DNA of 64,000 bases from assembly GCA_945904015.1 (NCBI GenBank), contig CAMDPK010000019.1, forward strand, positions 1 through 64,000. The letters run 5' to 3'. Each line of letters starts with the position of its first letter. Position 1 is the first letter of the stretch. The stretch is from Candidatus Kuenenia stuttgartensis (GTDB taxonomy: Bacteria > Planctomycetota > Planctomycetia > Planctomycetales > Planctomycetaceae). This document shows positions 52,854 to 60,973 of this stretch, piece after piece. Both the position numbers and the translations under genes were made by a program. The notes beneath the pieces are model-generated. The model saw only the letters and a list, made by a program, of their open reading frames with translations. It did not search any database and was not told the DNA's origin.

Positions 52854-53705
52854 ATGAACTCCGTACCCCTGACCATTGAACCGACTTGGGCCATCTTGCC
52901 GAAGGTGTTCGTCCTCATCGGCTTTATCTTCGTTTTGACGCTCGTGATTTCAGGACGGCGGTTGCCGGAGATCGTTCGAGCCTTGGCGAAGTTTCTCGTG
53001 GTGGGAGTTTTGGGGCTGGTCATTGCCGGATTCTTTTGGACTCGTGGCGTCGCAATACAGACCGCCACCCGGCTGGAACCCCAACCCATGCCAGTCCACC
53101 TTCCGGATCCGCCGATCGATCCGGCGGCTTTGGAAAGTCGGTCGTCTCCGGTCGCCGGTGAATTGGAATCCGCGAAGCCTGATGTCGAGCGGCCCGAATG
53201 GACTCGGCAGCCCGTGCGGATCGACGGTGGCCGGAAGCTGATCGTTGTGAGTAGTGGCCTCTTCGCGGGCAAAGAGGAAGTGGAGCTACACGGCTTCCAA
53301 CAAGCGGCGGCGACCGCTGTGAAGGAGTATTCGTCGCTCGATCCTCGCGGCACCGGTGCCGTGCAGCCGCAACACGCGGATGTCGTCAAGGACACCGCGA
53401 TCAAGCAGCGGTTCTTGGAAGTCACTCAGCATGACTTCGGCAAGTTCCAAGCTCCGATGCACCAGCTTTGGTTGCAGGTGGAGCTGACTCCCGAACTCGG
53501 CGAGCGAATGGCCGAGCCGTGGCGGCAAGCGGCGGTCGAGGCTCGTTTGCGAACGCTCACCGGCTGGAGCTTGTGGGGCACGGCCGCTGCCGCGCTGGCC
53601 GCCTTCGCGCTGCGGCTGGATGCCGCTTGGAACGGACGTCGTCGAGTCGTGATTGCGGGGACGGCCATCGTGCTCACGCTGGGGAGCTTGGCATTCTTGG
53701 CCTGA
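52854..53705 (+). CDS. Membrane protein, probable partner in the kinase operon
   Basis: 283 aa from the ATG at 52854 (GTG directly before it). Two N-terminal membrane helices (about 12-62, VFVLIGFIFVLTLVISG) and two C-terminal ones (about 240-283) flank a Pro-rich, mostly hydrophilic region of about 170 aa. No family is recognised. It follows the kinase gene by 49 nt with a run of ATTTCAAATTT repeats in between. Confidence 0.65.
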   Translation: MNSVPLTIEPTWAILPKVFVLIGFIFVLTLVISGRRLPEIVRALAKFLVVGVLGLVIAGFFWTRGVAIQTATRLEPQPMPVHLPDPPIDPAALESRSSPVAGELESAKPDVERPEWTRQPVRIDGGRKLIVVSSGLFAGKEEVELHGFQQAAATAVKEYSSLDPRGTGAVQPQHADVVKDTAIKQRFLEVTQHDFGKFQAPMHQLWLQVELTPELGERMAEPWRQAAVEARLRTLTGWSLWGTAAAALAAFALRLDAAWNGRRRVVIAGTAIVLTLGSLAFLA

Positions 53706-53743
53706 GTGTGTGAACTTCGAGTCATCCAACCTGAGGAGGAATG

Positions 53744-54391
53744 ATGACCGGACACTCACACAGCTCCGCGCATTGGGATCAGCGATATCTCAGCGGCGAC
53801 GCGCCATGGAATTCGGGCATCGTCTCGCGTGAACTTATCCGTGTCTTGGCCGAGGAGCATGTCTCACCGTGTCGAGCGGTTGAACTCGGCTGTGGTGCTG
53901 GGACGAACGTGGTGCACCTGGCTCAGCAAGGCTTCGATGTCTTGGGCACGGATTGCTCGGCGGTCGCGATCGAACGCGCTTGCACGCTGGCTGTCGAATC
54001 TGGCGTGGTGTTGCAGTTGGCCGTCGCGGATTTGTGTCGAGTGTCGGATGTTCGCGAGGTGCTCGGAGATGTCGCAGCGAAGTTCGAACGACAGTGCTCG
54101 TTACTGTTTGATCGAGGCTGCTATCACTGTGCTCGACGCGTGAACTTGGCGGGATTCTTGGAAACGGTGGAATGGCTCGCCGCTCCGAATGCTCAACTGC
54201 TGATGTTGTGCGGCAACGCGAATGAGCCGGCTCAACAGGGACCACCGAAAGTGACCGAGGCGGAACTTCGCTCGGACTGGGGGCACCTCTTTGAGATCGA
54301 ATGGATTCGGGAATTCCGCTTTGAGGATCGAGGTGGGATTCCTGGCCCACTGGGATGGGTATGCTGGATGACTCGCCGCTTGTCAGCGTGA
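53744..54391 (+). CDS. SAM-dependent methyltransferase, class I, TPMT-like
   Basis: 215 aa; AGGAGG lies close upstream, which favours the ATG at 53744 over the one at 53741. The AdoMet-binding glycine motif is VELGCGAGTNVVHLAQ (about 41-56), then VLGTDCSAVAIERA. The opening HWDQRYLSGDAPWNSGIVSREL is the form used by thiopurine- or halide-type (TPMT/TehB-like) methyltransferases, which detoxify small anions and thiols. A D-x-G-C-Y segment (LLFDRGCYHC) agrees with this group. Substrate unknown. Confidence 0.83.
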   Translation: MTGHSHSSAHWDQRYLSGDAPWNSGIVSRELIRVLAEEHVSPCRAVELGCGAGTNVVHLAQQGFDVLGTDCSAVAIERACTLAVESGVVLQLAVADLCRVSDVREVLGDVAAKFERQCSLLFDRGCYHCARRVNLAGFLETVEWLAAPNAQLLMLCGNANEPAQQGPPKVTEAELRSDWGHLFEIEWIREFRFEDRGGIPGPLGWVCWMTRRLSA

Positions 54392-54824
54392 TCAGAAACC
54401 GAAACGCACGCGTCCAAAACTTGAACATTGCGTTTCACTTGGTGAAGTCGAAGTCATCGTTTGTGCCGGTCGTATCAGCAGTGTGGATTCCCGCGACCGC
54501 CGTGTGGTTGGAATCACTTCTGAAAACCGAGGCACGCAGGCACTCGGCATTTCTTACCTGGAAATGCGACTTTCTCGCACGAAATCAAAGATTCGTTGAC
54601 TCAGGAAAAACCTGAGTTGCAGAAGAATTGGAGAGAAGTCTCCTGCCGAGCGACCTCGTGCTTCCGAGTGTGAGAGGCGTCAAGAGGAAACTCGGAAAGT
54701 GGCATCCCGGTTGCGTGATGAGATCGGCAATCTCGGTGCATTTGGAAGAAGTCCTACAACCGAGAGGCACTCAGGACCAGTCGAATCGTCACACGTCGAC
54801 ACAGTCACGGAATGGAGCGTGCCC
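54392..54824. other. 433-nt region without a recognisable gene
   Basis: No convincing ORF. ACTCAGG, AAAAA, CCTGAGT near 54599-54617 forms a short hairpin. The remainder shows no repeat or RNA gene by eye. It precedes the orphan gene at 54825. Confidence 0.5.
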
Positions 54825-55301
54825 ATGCCACGGGAAGATCTGAAACCGAAAATCGACGACGTCGAGATTCGTGAACCGCAACCACCGAAATGGCTCGGTG
54901 AACTCGCCACGTTGGCGACGCAAGCATTTCACTCGCAGAGTCTTTTAGCGCCTGTCGGCTGTCACTTTCACAGAAATGACGAGGTCACGCCAACTCAATG
55001 GGAAGTGACACTCTTTATTTCGAGCACGGAGGTTTATGGCGGAGCACGCGACGGACAATGCGTGTTCTCACACTTCATGGTCGATCTGAGAGATCTGATG
55101 TCGGCCTTTGACGTCGTGGAGAGTTGCTATTGGCAAGCTCAATCGCAGGCGGATGACGATCAATTGGGACCGCATGTCGGCGTTGATGGTCGGTTTCGAG
55201 GCCACTCGGTTTGGTTGCGAATCACCGCCAAGCCGCCGAGCGAATTTGAGTCCGGTCGAATGTTCGATCAAGCCGCAGACGAACTGCAGAACCGCTGGTA
55301 A
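54825..55301 (+). CDS. Hypothetical cytosolic protein
   Basis: 158 aa from the ATG at 54825 with GGAG at 8 nt; longer in-frame starts look like upstream noise. No signal peptide or membrane segment. It opens with a charged segment (PKIDDVEIREPQPPKWLGELA) and has a TQWEVTLFISSTEVYGGARDG strand block and a RDLMSAFDVVESCYWQAQ helix. The style suggests a small alpha/beta protein; no family recognised. A clear terminator follows. Confidence 0.65.
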   Translation: MPREDLKPKIDDVEIREPQPPKWLGELATLATQAFHSQSLLAPVGCHFHRNDEVTPTQWEVTLFISSTEVYGGARDGQCVFSHFMVDLRDLMSAFDVVESCYWQAQSQADDDQLGPHVGVDGRFRGHSVWLRITAKPPSEFESGRMFDQAADELQNRW

Positions 55302-55393
55302 TCGAGACGTTACCAAGCTTCGGAGAATCGACTTTTTTGCTGAGAGGTTTTGCGTCTGTGAACCGTTCCTTTTGTGGACGCTGAACTGATGAG

Positions 55394-55430
55394 AAAAGGC
55401 CCGGCTTCGGAGGGGAAGCCGGGCCTTTTT
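55394..55430 (+). terminator. Rho-independent terminator
   Basis: AAAAGGCCCGGCTT (55394) pairs with AAGCCGGGCCTTTT (55429) across a short loop, and T residues follow. It lies about 90 nt after the orphan gene. The flanking A-run and T-run make it look bidirectional, serving also the minus-strand DUF1080 gene. Confidence 0.8.
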
Positions 55431-55437
55431 CCTTTTC

Positions 55438-55493
55438 GTGGGGCACGTTTTCAACGTGCCCGGATTTCAGGGCAGGTTGAAAACCTGCCCCAC
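55438..55493. repeat. CAGGTT-family palindrome, compact copy
   Basis: It starts GTGGGGCACG and ends CCTGCCCCAC. The left arm has CACG where other copies have CAGG, with the compensating change in the arm's own hairpin (CACGTT/AACGTG). So each arm keeps its small hairpin even though the two arms no longer match exactly: a sign that the small hairpins are under selection or independently arise. Confidence 0.85.
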
Positions 55494-55500
55494 GCAGCCG

Positions 55501-56880
55501 TTACTTCTTCGGCAACTCACGCACGTAGATGTTTTTGAAGTACAGCGTGTTGCCGTGGTTTTGCAGTTCGATCGGGCCGGTCTCGTAACACGGCTTGTCG
55601 CGTTCCCAGTAGTTCTCCAGCGTGACGTTGTTGACGACGGTCTTGCCATTGAGCGTGATCGTCACTTTGTCGCCGACCATGCGGATGAAGAACGTATTCC
55701 ACTGGCCGATCGGATTGTCGGCCTTCACGTCCGGAAAACGTGGATTCTTGGCGTTGTTCCACAAGCTGCCCGAACCTTTGTCGGCTCCGTTTTTCAGTTG
55801 AGCCTCGTCGCTGGGATCCCAGATTTGAATCTGAGGCGTGCCGCGAACGTAGATGCCGCTGTCCCCTTTCGGCTCGATCTTCCAATCGCAGTAGAGTTCG
55901 AAGTCCGCGTAGTCCTTGGCGGAGACGAGACTCTGGCCTTTGCCGTCGAAGAGGAGCACTCCGTTCTCGGCGCGCCAGTGAGCCTTCGCGCTCTCGTCAG
56001 CTTTGACTTGCTCGGCCGCGATTTGTTCGGCGGTCATCGACTTCCGCTCTTTGATGTTCTTGACGAGTCCCTGCCAGCCGGTCAGGTCTTTGCCGTTGAA
56101 CAGCGCGGTGAAACCTTCCGGCGGCGTGTTGTCCGGAGCGGCCTTCTTGCCGACGGGCTGAGCCTGTTGAGTTTGCTGATCCGCAACGGCGACTTCTTTC
56201 GGCTCGACCTTTGTGCCGAACAGGAACACGTTGTCGAAGTTCCCGGTGTCGTCGAACGTGCCGACGCCGACTTGTCCCCAGGCGAACGTCTTGTCGGTCG
56301 CTTCCATGACCGGTTCGGTCATGTTGTCGAAGAAGACTTTGATCGAGCCGCTCTTCACGTCGCGCGTCAGCCGAGCGTGATGCCGGTTGTCGGTCCAGTT
56401 CGTCCCGCTGCTGGTCTTGGTCGAGATCTTCTTTCGGTCGGCGTTGTTGACGATGAAGATCTGGTTGGCGTGATCGTCGGTCTGCTTGCCGAGATGCACG
56501 TAGTACAGATGAGCCGCGTCCTGGCAGCCGAAGAACAGGCACATGTCGCGATGCCCGTAATCCTTCACCGTCGATTGCAGCTTCACGTCCAGCACAAAAT
56601 CGCTAACGGTCACGTCCTTGATCATCGCCCGGTTGAACGGCGAGCGAACCGGCGTCTTGGTGTTGCTCTTCTGAAACTGGCTGAGGACGTGGCCTTTGTC
56701 CGTCTTCTCAATTTTCCAGGCGGCCGGATCGGTCGCGACCCAATTCGAGGAACTACCGGACTCGAAGTCGTCCGAGAAAATCAGCGGCAGGTTCGTGATC
56801 CCTTTCGGAGCGTCCGCCGCACCTGCGATCGCCGTCATCCCAAGCAATGCCCAAGCGAACAATCCAACCGAGCGCCTCAT
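55501..56880 (-). CDS. DUF1080 (3-keto-disaccharide hydrolase-like) exported protein
   Basis: 459 aa from the ATG at 56880 with AAAGGAA upstream. The signal peptide is about 1-20. The N-terminal half (about 22-230) resembles a LamG/concanavalin-like domain (LIFSDDFESGSSSNWVAT). The C-terminal half (about 250-459) is DUF1080: FTALFNGKDLTGWQG, LYCDWKIEPKGDSGIYVRG, and HGNTLYFKNIYVREL. DUF1080 proteins of planctomycetes act on sugars or glycans; the name 3-keto-disaccharide hydrolase comes from characterised members. Extracytoplasmic. Confidence 0.9.
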   Translation of the reverse strand: MRRSVGLFAWALLGMTAIAGAADAPKGITNLPLIFSDDFESGSSSNWVATDPAAWKIEKTDKGHVLSQFQKSNTKTPVRSPFNRAMIKDVTVSDFVLDVKLQSTVKDYGHRDMCLFFGCQDAAHLYYVHLGKQTDDHANQIFIVNNADRKKISTKTSSGTNWTDNRHHARLTRDVKSGSIKVFFDNMTEPVMEATDKTFAWGQVGVGTFDDTGNFDNVFLFGTKVEPKEVAVADQQTQQAQPVGKKAAPDNTPPEGFTALFNGKDLTGWQGLVKNIKERKSMTAEQIAAEQVKADESAKAHWRAENGVLLFDGKGQSLVSAKDYADFELYCDWKIEPKGDSGIYVRGTPQIQIWDPSDEAQLKNGADKGSGSLWNNAKNPRFPDVKADNPIGQWNTFFIRMVGDKVTITLNGKTVVNNVTLENYWERDKPCYETGPIELQNHGNTLYFKNIYVRELPKK

Positions 56881-57268
56881 GGTGGTTCCTTTCGAGAGTT
56901 TCGTAGTCCCGCCTTCCGGCGGCAACCAAATCCAACAGTGAAATCCAACAGGGGCGATAGCGTGACCAGCCTCGCGAACGATGACAAGCGTCGGCTGATG
57001 CGGTTGAAGCGTACGATCTCATCACTCACAACCGATGGAGTCTTGGAGGATGGGCACTCCTGCCCGTCCACTCTGGAGCATCTGAAAGACGGGCACGGCG
57101 AAAGCTTCTTGACAGACTGAACTCGCAACGACACTTTGACACCCAACCCGAACGAAACCAGAACACCGTCGTCCTCGTGCGATCCCGCGTGCCAGAGACA
57201 TTCAGGCGGTGACGGCCGGCGGGGTCTCAACCGCAGTGGCCGCCCTCACCGAAGGAGTCATTCAAACC
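56881..57268. other. 388-nt divergent intergenic region with element fragments
   Basis: It lies between the DUF1080 gene (minus) and the thioredoxin-like gene (plus). It holds a half-copy of the GTAGTTCCGCC element near 56909 and a GGATGGGCA/TGCCCGTCC hairpin at 57048-57069. Both promoters must lie here. No ORF is convincing. Confidence 0.5.
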
Positions 57269-58639
57269 ATGCTGATGAACAAACGAAAGATGATGTCGGT
57301 CGTCCTCCTGTTGTTGGTCAGCGCCGTCGAGCTGGCCTCTCGCATGTCGGCAGCAGAGCCGGCGGAGGCGCTGACAGCGACAACTTTCGCGCAGTATCAA
57401 AAGCACATCCGGCCGCAGCCCGGTGAATCGCGCTGGATGGAGATTCCGTGGTTCCTGGATCTGCATGCAGCCCGTCAGAAGGCGGCGATCGAAGGGAAGG
57501 CATTGTTTATCTACTCGTCCGGAGGTGCCACCGGCATTGGAGCGTGTTGAAGCGGCGGCCGAACGGTGGGCCGTGCGCCTGCCTTGTGGACCGAGGAAAA
57601 CACCAAGCTGATGCAGGACAACTTCGTCGCCGTCTCGCTGAGTGTCCTGGAGTACGACCGCACCGACGCAGTCGGACAATTCCTGCGGGACTCCGGCGTG
57701 AAGCTCCGCCGATTGGAGGGCTGCCTGTGGTGTGTGACACCCGGCGGCAAGATTCTGGAGAGCAACCTCGTCGTTGAAAAAGGGAAAGAGAGTTTCAAAC
57801 CCGATTTCGACTTGAAGGGAGCACTGGAAAAATGGCAGGCCCTTCCCGAAGCGGAGCGTGTACCGGGTGCCGTCCAGGTCGGCGAGATGGACACAGTCGA
57901 TCGCCAGCGTGCGGTCTTAACTCCGCCACCAGGAACGTTGATCCTCAAGCTCTATTACCGAGCCTTCATGTGCGAGGACAACAAGCTCCGTTACCTGACG
58001 GACAATGACCTTTGGCACGATGAGAAGGGAGAAAAGACGGAAGCGAAGTTGGTCCACCGGAGGATTACCACGCCCCAGGCTCACCCCGATCACATGTGGC
58101 TCTCGGAAGCCGAATGGAAATCGCTGATGCCAGTCAACCCGCGCGTCGGCGACAAGTTTGCGATGCCGGCGGGTATCGCCGATCGTCTCGTGCGCCGGCA
58201 CCTGAATCCGAGGTCCGTCTACGACGGGCATAGCGACGGGCTGGACATTGCTTCGGTCAGCGCCGCCGAGTTGAACCTGACGGTCGAGGCCGTCTCCGCA
58301 AACAGAGTTCGCTTGCGGCTGGACGGCCACGCCAAACTGGGCCAGCCACCGACCCCGGATGTGCTCGCCGGCAAGATCGCTTCGATGAGCCAGTGGGGCT
58401 ACGACCCAAAACTACTCGGCTTCCTGGAGTACGATCCGCAGAAGCAGGTCTTCACCCGTTTCGATGTGGTGGCTTTGGGGGATCAGTTCGGCAGGGTGGG
58501 TCTCACGATTGGTGCCGCACGCCCGGGCTGCCAGCCTCTGGGAATCACCTTCGAGCTAGTCACCGGCGACCGTCCCGCCGATCGCGTTCCCCCCGGTAGC
58601 GCGTCAACCGCCCGGCCCTACTTCGATCCAAAGCGCTGA
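57269..58639 (+). CDS. Thioredoxin-like exported protein with one in-frame TGA (possible selenoprotein or pseudogene)
   Basis: 456 codons including the TGA at 57548-57550; ATG at 57269 (another at 57275) with GAAGGAG upstream. A signal peptide spans about 1-28. Codons 29-93 read LDLHAARQKAAIEGKALFIYSSGGATGIGAC, a thioredoxin-like opening, then TGA. The same frame then continues for 363 codons without any stop, beginning SGGRTVGRAPALWTEENTKLMQDNFVAVSLSV and EGCLWCVTPGGKILES, which reads as the continuation of the same fold. Planctomycete relatives as I remember them keep a small residue cluster and Gly pair at this point. Either selenocysteine at the TGA, or a nonsense mutation. No frame change is needed. 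Confidence 0.6.
57552..57578 (+). promoter_or_regulatory. Stem-loop just after the in-frame TGA (SECIS-like)
   Basis: GCGGCGGCC (57552-57560) pairs with GGCCGTGCGC (57569-57578) with one bulged G and one G-U pair, giving a 9-bp stem and the loop GAACGGTG, which includes GGU. It starts 1 nt after the TGA. Bacterial SECIS elements lie directly downstream of the Sec UGA and have G/U in a small apical loop. The position and size fit loosely; GC-rich DNA makes hairpins common. Confidence 0.4.
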
Positions 58640-58690
58640 GGTTGTCGCCGCAAAGCGGGACCGCAACTATCTCGCGCGCGAGGTTTTTGG

Positions 58691-58855
58691 TGATAGGCCG
58701 CGCGCGGCATATCACAAGACGAGCCACCCGTGCAAAAAACAAGAAACGCTTCTTGACGTGCCGAGAAAGCAGCGGCATTCTCTCTCCCGAACATGTGACT
58801 CGCACCGACGGCTGAGACGTACTAGGCCGCGCGCGACTCACTTCACTGTTCTGCC
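58691..58855 (+). repeat. Cassette-junction repeat R1
   Basis: First of three related direct repeats (others 60179-60341 and 60829-60952). Shared parts are TGATAGGCCGCG at the left end (R1 and R2), TTGAC(A/G)TGCCGAGAAA, CATTCT, CTCCCGAACAT, and a right part near GGCCGCGCGCGACTCAC. It ends in the core GTTCTGCC (58848-58855). A weak arm pair GTGACTCGC/GCGACTCAC lies between CCCGAAC (58786) and the core. The preceding interval 58640-58690 is short with a small hairpin. Confidence 0.7.
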
Positions 58856-58891
58856 AAAATTCTGTCACACTGACACGTTGTGAGGTCCAGA

Positions 58892-59458
58892 ATGAGATGT
58901 CGTCGCTTTGCCCTACTGCTGGTGCTCTACTCGCTCACGACCTTTGCTGCTGAGCGACCCTCCCAGAATCCAACGTCGGCGTCGATCGCGCGGCAGCGAT
59001 TCAATCAGGTGTTCGTCAAGGTGATCATGCCGGTCACCGAGCGCACTCCGAAGCAGGATGGCCCCGTCGTCGAGTCCTGGGTTGCACAGCAACTCACACA
59101 ACTGGGCGGGGCCGAGTATTTCGCTGTCACAGACTGGGTGCCTGTTTGTGACGGGCTGCTTTCGGACGATGAATTCGACAATCGCGTCTGGAGTGGTCAA
59201 CTTGTCGGCAAGAAGTCTGGTAACTTTTGCCCTGTCGGCGGAGACCTTCCTGAACGCAAAGACGGCCGCGTGTTGGTTCTCGTTGGTGGCTGGGATCCAG
59301 GCGGGGGACACGAGGCGAAGGTCACGCTGGCGGATGAACCTGGCACTCGAGCCGTTGAGCCGGTGCTGCCTTCTTCTGCCCGCGGAAAAAGAAAGGCGAT
59401 TCCGGGTGAAAAACCGCTGGCTTATGTGGCCGTCCTGATTGGGCCGCCACCTCGGTAG
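58892..59458 (+). CDS. Small exported hypothetical protein, cassette 1
   Basis: 188 aa from the ATG at 58892 with GAGGT at 6 nt. A signal peptide covers residues 1 to about 22. The body contains IMPVTERTPKQDGPVVESWVAQQL and VPVCDGLLSDDEFDNRVWSGQL. No family is recognised. It lies in a cassette bounded by GTTCTGCC (58848-58855) and GGCAGAAC (59488-59495), exact reverse complements of each other. The start is 36 nt after the opening core, as in integron cassettes. Confidence 0.6.
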   Translation: MRCRRFALLLVLYSLTTFAAERPSQNPTSASIARQRFNQVFVKVIMPVTERTPKQDGPVVESWVAQQLTQLGGAEYFAVTDWVPVCDGLLSDDEFDNRVWSGQLVGKKSGNFCPVGGDLPERKDGRVLVLVGGWDPGGGHEAKVTLADEPGTRAVEPVLPSSARGKRKAIPGEKPLAYVAVLIGPPPR

Positions 59459-59487
59459 CGTGTCACGTCACACAGCAATGACGAATA

Positions 59488-59579
59488 GGCAGAACCATGC
59501 GGTGAACCGGAGCCGCCGATGACGCGGATTGTGAAGTCATAGTTTTTCGGCGGCGGACCGGTTACCGCCAGCGTTCGGC
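59488..59579 (+). repeat. attC-like recombination site B
   Basis: Order: core R'' GGCAGAAC (59488-59495); left arm GCGGT[G]AACCGG..GCCGCCG (59499-59518); 29-nt spacer; right arm (59548-59568, CGGCGGC..CCGGTTACCGC); core R' GTTCGGC (59573-59579). The left arm has an unpaired extra G, and the two cores differ at one base. An extra base in the left arm and complementary outer cores are defining traits of integron attC sites. Confidence 0.72.
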
Positions 59580-59596
59580 CGCCAGACCAATCGCCG

Positions 59597-60181
59597 ATGA
59601 GCGCGACGCACATGCGAACGAAAAGTCTGAAGCTGGTTCTACAGACCATCGAGGAAGCCCGCGCTGAGATCGAGGCGATGAGCCCGGCGGACAGGGCACA
59701 CGTGTCCGCCGACTGGCTCGCACGGCTTGGTGCCTTGACCTCGCCAGATCCGTGGACGCTGGGCTTCTCCTTGGTGCATCGAGACAGCGAAACGGTCGTC
59801 GGGTCGGCTGGCTTCAAGGGACCTCCGACAGCGGACGGCGTGGTCGAGATTTCTTATGGGGTCAATCCCGATCACCACGGAAAGGGATACGCGACAGAAG
59901 CCGCGCAGGCGCTGACCGCCTACGCCTTCAGCATCGGCAAGGTTCGCGTGGTCCGGGCACACACGCGGCCGGAGCCAAACGCCTCAACGCGGGTCTTAGC
60001 CAAGTGCGGTTTCCGACGGGTCGGCGAGGTGATCGATCCGGAAGACGGGTTGGTGTGGAGATGGGAGAAGGACTTGGAAGCGGTTGTCGCCGCAACTCTC
60101 CGCGCCGAGCGCGACGCGCGCCAATTTCAAGGCGATGACTCCGACCAACCCACGCACCCGCCGCGCCGTGGAGAGCGGTGA
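59597..60181 (+). CDS. GNAT-family acetyltransferase (RimJ/RimL-like), cassette 2
   Basis: 194 aa, ATG at 59597 (ATG at 59612 possible). The GNAT acetyl-CoA motif region is EISYGVNPDHHGKGYATEAAQALTAYAF, and the N-x-x-S..L-x-x-x-G-F block (PNASTRVLAKCGFRRVGE) follows. It should acetylate an amine of a protein, antibiotic or metabolite. GNATs are frequent integron cassette cargo. It starts 18 nt after core GTTCGGC and ends at the left end of repeat R2 (its stop TGA is in TGATAGG). Confidence 0.85.
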   Translation: MSATHMRTKSLKLVLQTIEEARAEIEAMSPADRAHVSADWLARLGALTSPDPWTLGFSLVHRDSETVVGSAGFKGPPTADGVVEISYGVNPDHHGKGYATEAAQALTAYAFSIGKVRVVRAHTRPEPNASTRVLAKCGFRRVGEVIDPEDGLVWRWEKDLEAVVAATLRAERDARQFQGDDSDQPTHPPRRGER

Positions 60182-60341
60182 TAGGCCGCGTGCGGGATAG
60201 CACACGATGAGTCCTCAGTGCGAACAACACCAACCGCTGCTTGACATGCCGAGAAAACAGCAACATTCTGTCTCCCGAACATCTAGCCATCCTGCCGACA
60301 GAGACCAATAAGGCCGAGTGCGTCACACTTAACTGTTATGC
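60179..60341 (+). repeat. Cassette-junction repeat R2
   Basis: Second copy of the junction repeat. It has TTGACA (60241-60246), 17 nt, CATTCT (60264-60269), a small hairpin GACATGCCG/CAACATTCTGTC region, CCCGAAC (60274-60280), and ends in GTTATGC (60335-60341). CCCGAAC differs by one base from GCCGAAC, the complement of the opening core GTTCGGC of the preceding cassette. I do not see long paired arms in this copy. Confidence 0.65.
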
Positions 60342-60628
60342 AGCAGAAAGAGACTGTCATGAAATCGGGGATTGCGATTGCGCTCATTGTTTGTGGCACG
60401 CTTCTAGTCATCACGCCAGCCGTCTATGACTACATGCTCCTCCGCAATGTGTCGAATGTGCTGCTGTCTCGCACCGACATGAGGACTGTTACCAGCGGCG
60501 AACCGCTGTCGTCGATGTATCGGTTTGTCTGCTGGTCGTTTGGGGCCATCATGATCGGCGTCGCCATTCTGCGGTCGTTAAAGAGTCCGCAAACGTCGGC
60601 ACTCGTTGGCCGTCCGACTTCTGCATAA
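60338..60628 (+). CDS. Small membrane protein, cassette 3
   Basis: 96 aa; ATG at 60338 lies inside the core GTTATGC; the ATG at 60359 (89 aa) is as likely. Two membrane helices (GIAIALIVCGTLLVITPAV; CWSFGAIMIGVAILR). The stop codon TAA lies within the closing core GCATAAC (60623-60629). Opening GTTATGCAG (60335-60343) and closing CTGCATAAC (60621-60629) are exact reverse complements over 9 nt. No family recognised. Confidence 0.55.
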   Translation: MQQKETVMKSGIAIALIVCGTLLVITPAVYDYMLLRNVSNVLLSRTDMRTVTSGEPLSSMYRFVCWSFGAIMIGVAILRSLKSPQTSALVGRPTSA

Positions 60629-60720
60629 CCAAACATTGCAATGGACCGGCCCGACGGCACGGTCCTAGTGAATCGCAAGCGTGGTTGGCACCGGGCCGGC
60701 CATTGAAGGCGCAGCATTAG
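60621..60720 (+). repeat. attC-like recombination site E
   Basis: Core R'' CTGCATAAC (60621-60629); left arm CAATGG[A]CCGGCCCG (60639-60653); right arm CGGGCCGGCCATTG (60692-60705). The left arm again holds one unpaired base. The right core should lie about 5-10 nt after the arm; the sequence there is GCATTAG (60714-60720), a degenerate form (ATTAG for GTTAG). Confidence 0.65.
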
Positions 60721-60828
60721 AAACCTGCGTTTGACATTCATTTGCCCTATCCGCCTCAACCTTGGAACCAGCGTCCACTCCAAGTTTCTTGTGCCTGCGG
60801 CACCCAGCTTCTGCGAAGCTGGGCCACC

Positions 60829-60952
60829 CGCGAACAACACCAACCGCTGCTTGACATGCCGAGAAAACAGCGGCATTCTGTCTCCCGAACATCGAGCCAT
60901 CCCGCCGACAGAGACCAATTCGGCCGCGTGCGTCACACTGAACTCTTCGGCG
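60829..60952 (+). repeat. Cassette-junction repeat R3
   Basis: Third copy of the junction repeat, lacking the left TGATAGGCCGCG part. It shares the TTGACATGCCGAGAAAACAG stretch with R2 exactly. GACATGCCG and CGGCATTCTGTC form a small stem-loop. It ends in TTCGGCG (60946-60952), preceded by C where other cores have G. A CCCAGCTT/AAGCTGGG hairpin (60803-60823) lies just before it. The stretch 60721-60802 holds no ORF. Confidence 0.65.
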
Positions 60953-60973
60953 GCGAAGAGCGTGGAGGCAACT

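Noticed and set aside
55438-57120. 560-aa plus-strand ORF opposite the DUF1080 gene
   Set aside because: It starts in a palindromic element and is antisense to a clear DUF1080 protein.
57448-57777. A frameshift instead of a stop to explain the interrupted thioredoxin-like gene
   Set aside because: The two halves are in the same frame; the alternative frame gives an Arg/Ser-rich sequence without pattern, so only the single TGA needs explaining.
60241-60269. Calling TTGACA..CATTCT a promoter feature outright
   Set aside because: The -10 match is weak and the bases also fit a small stem-loop; it is kept only as a finding on the repeats.
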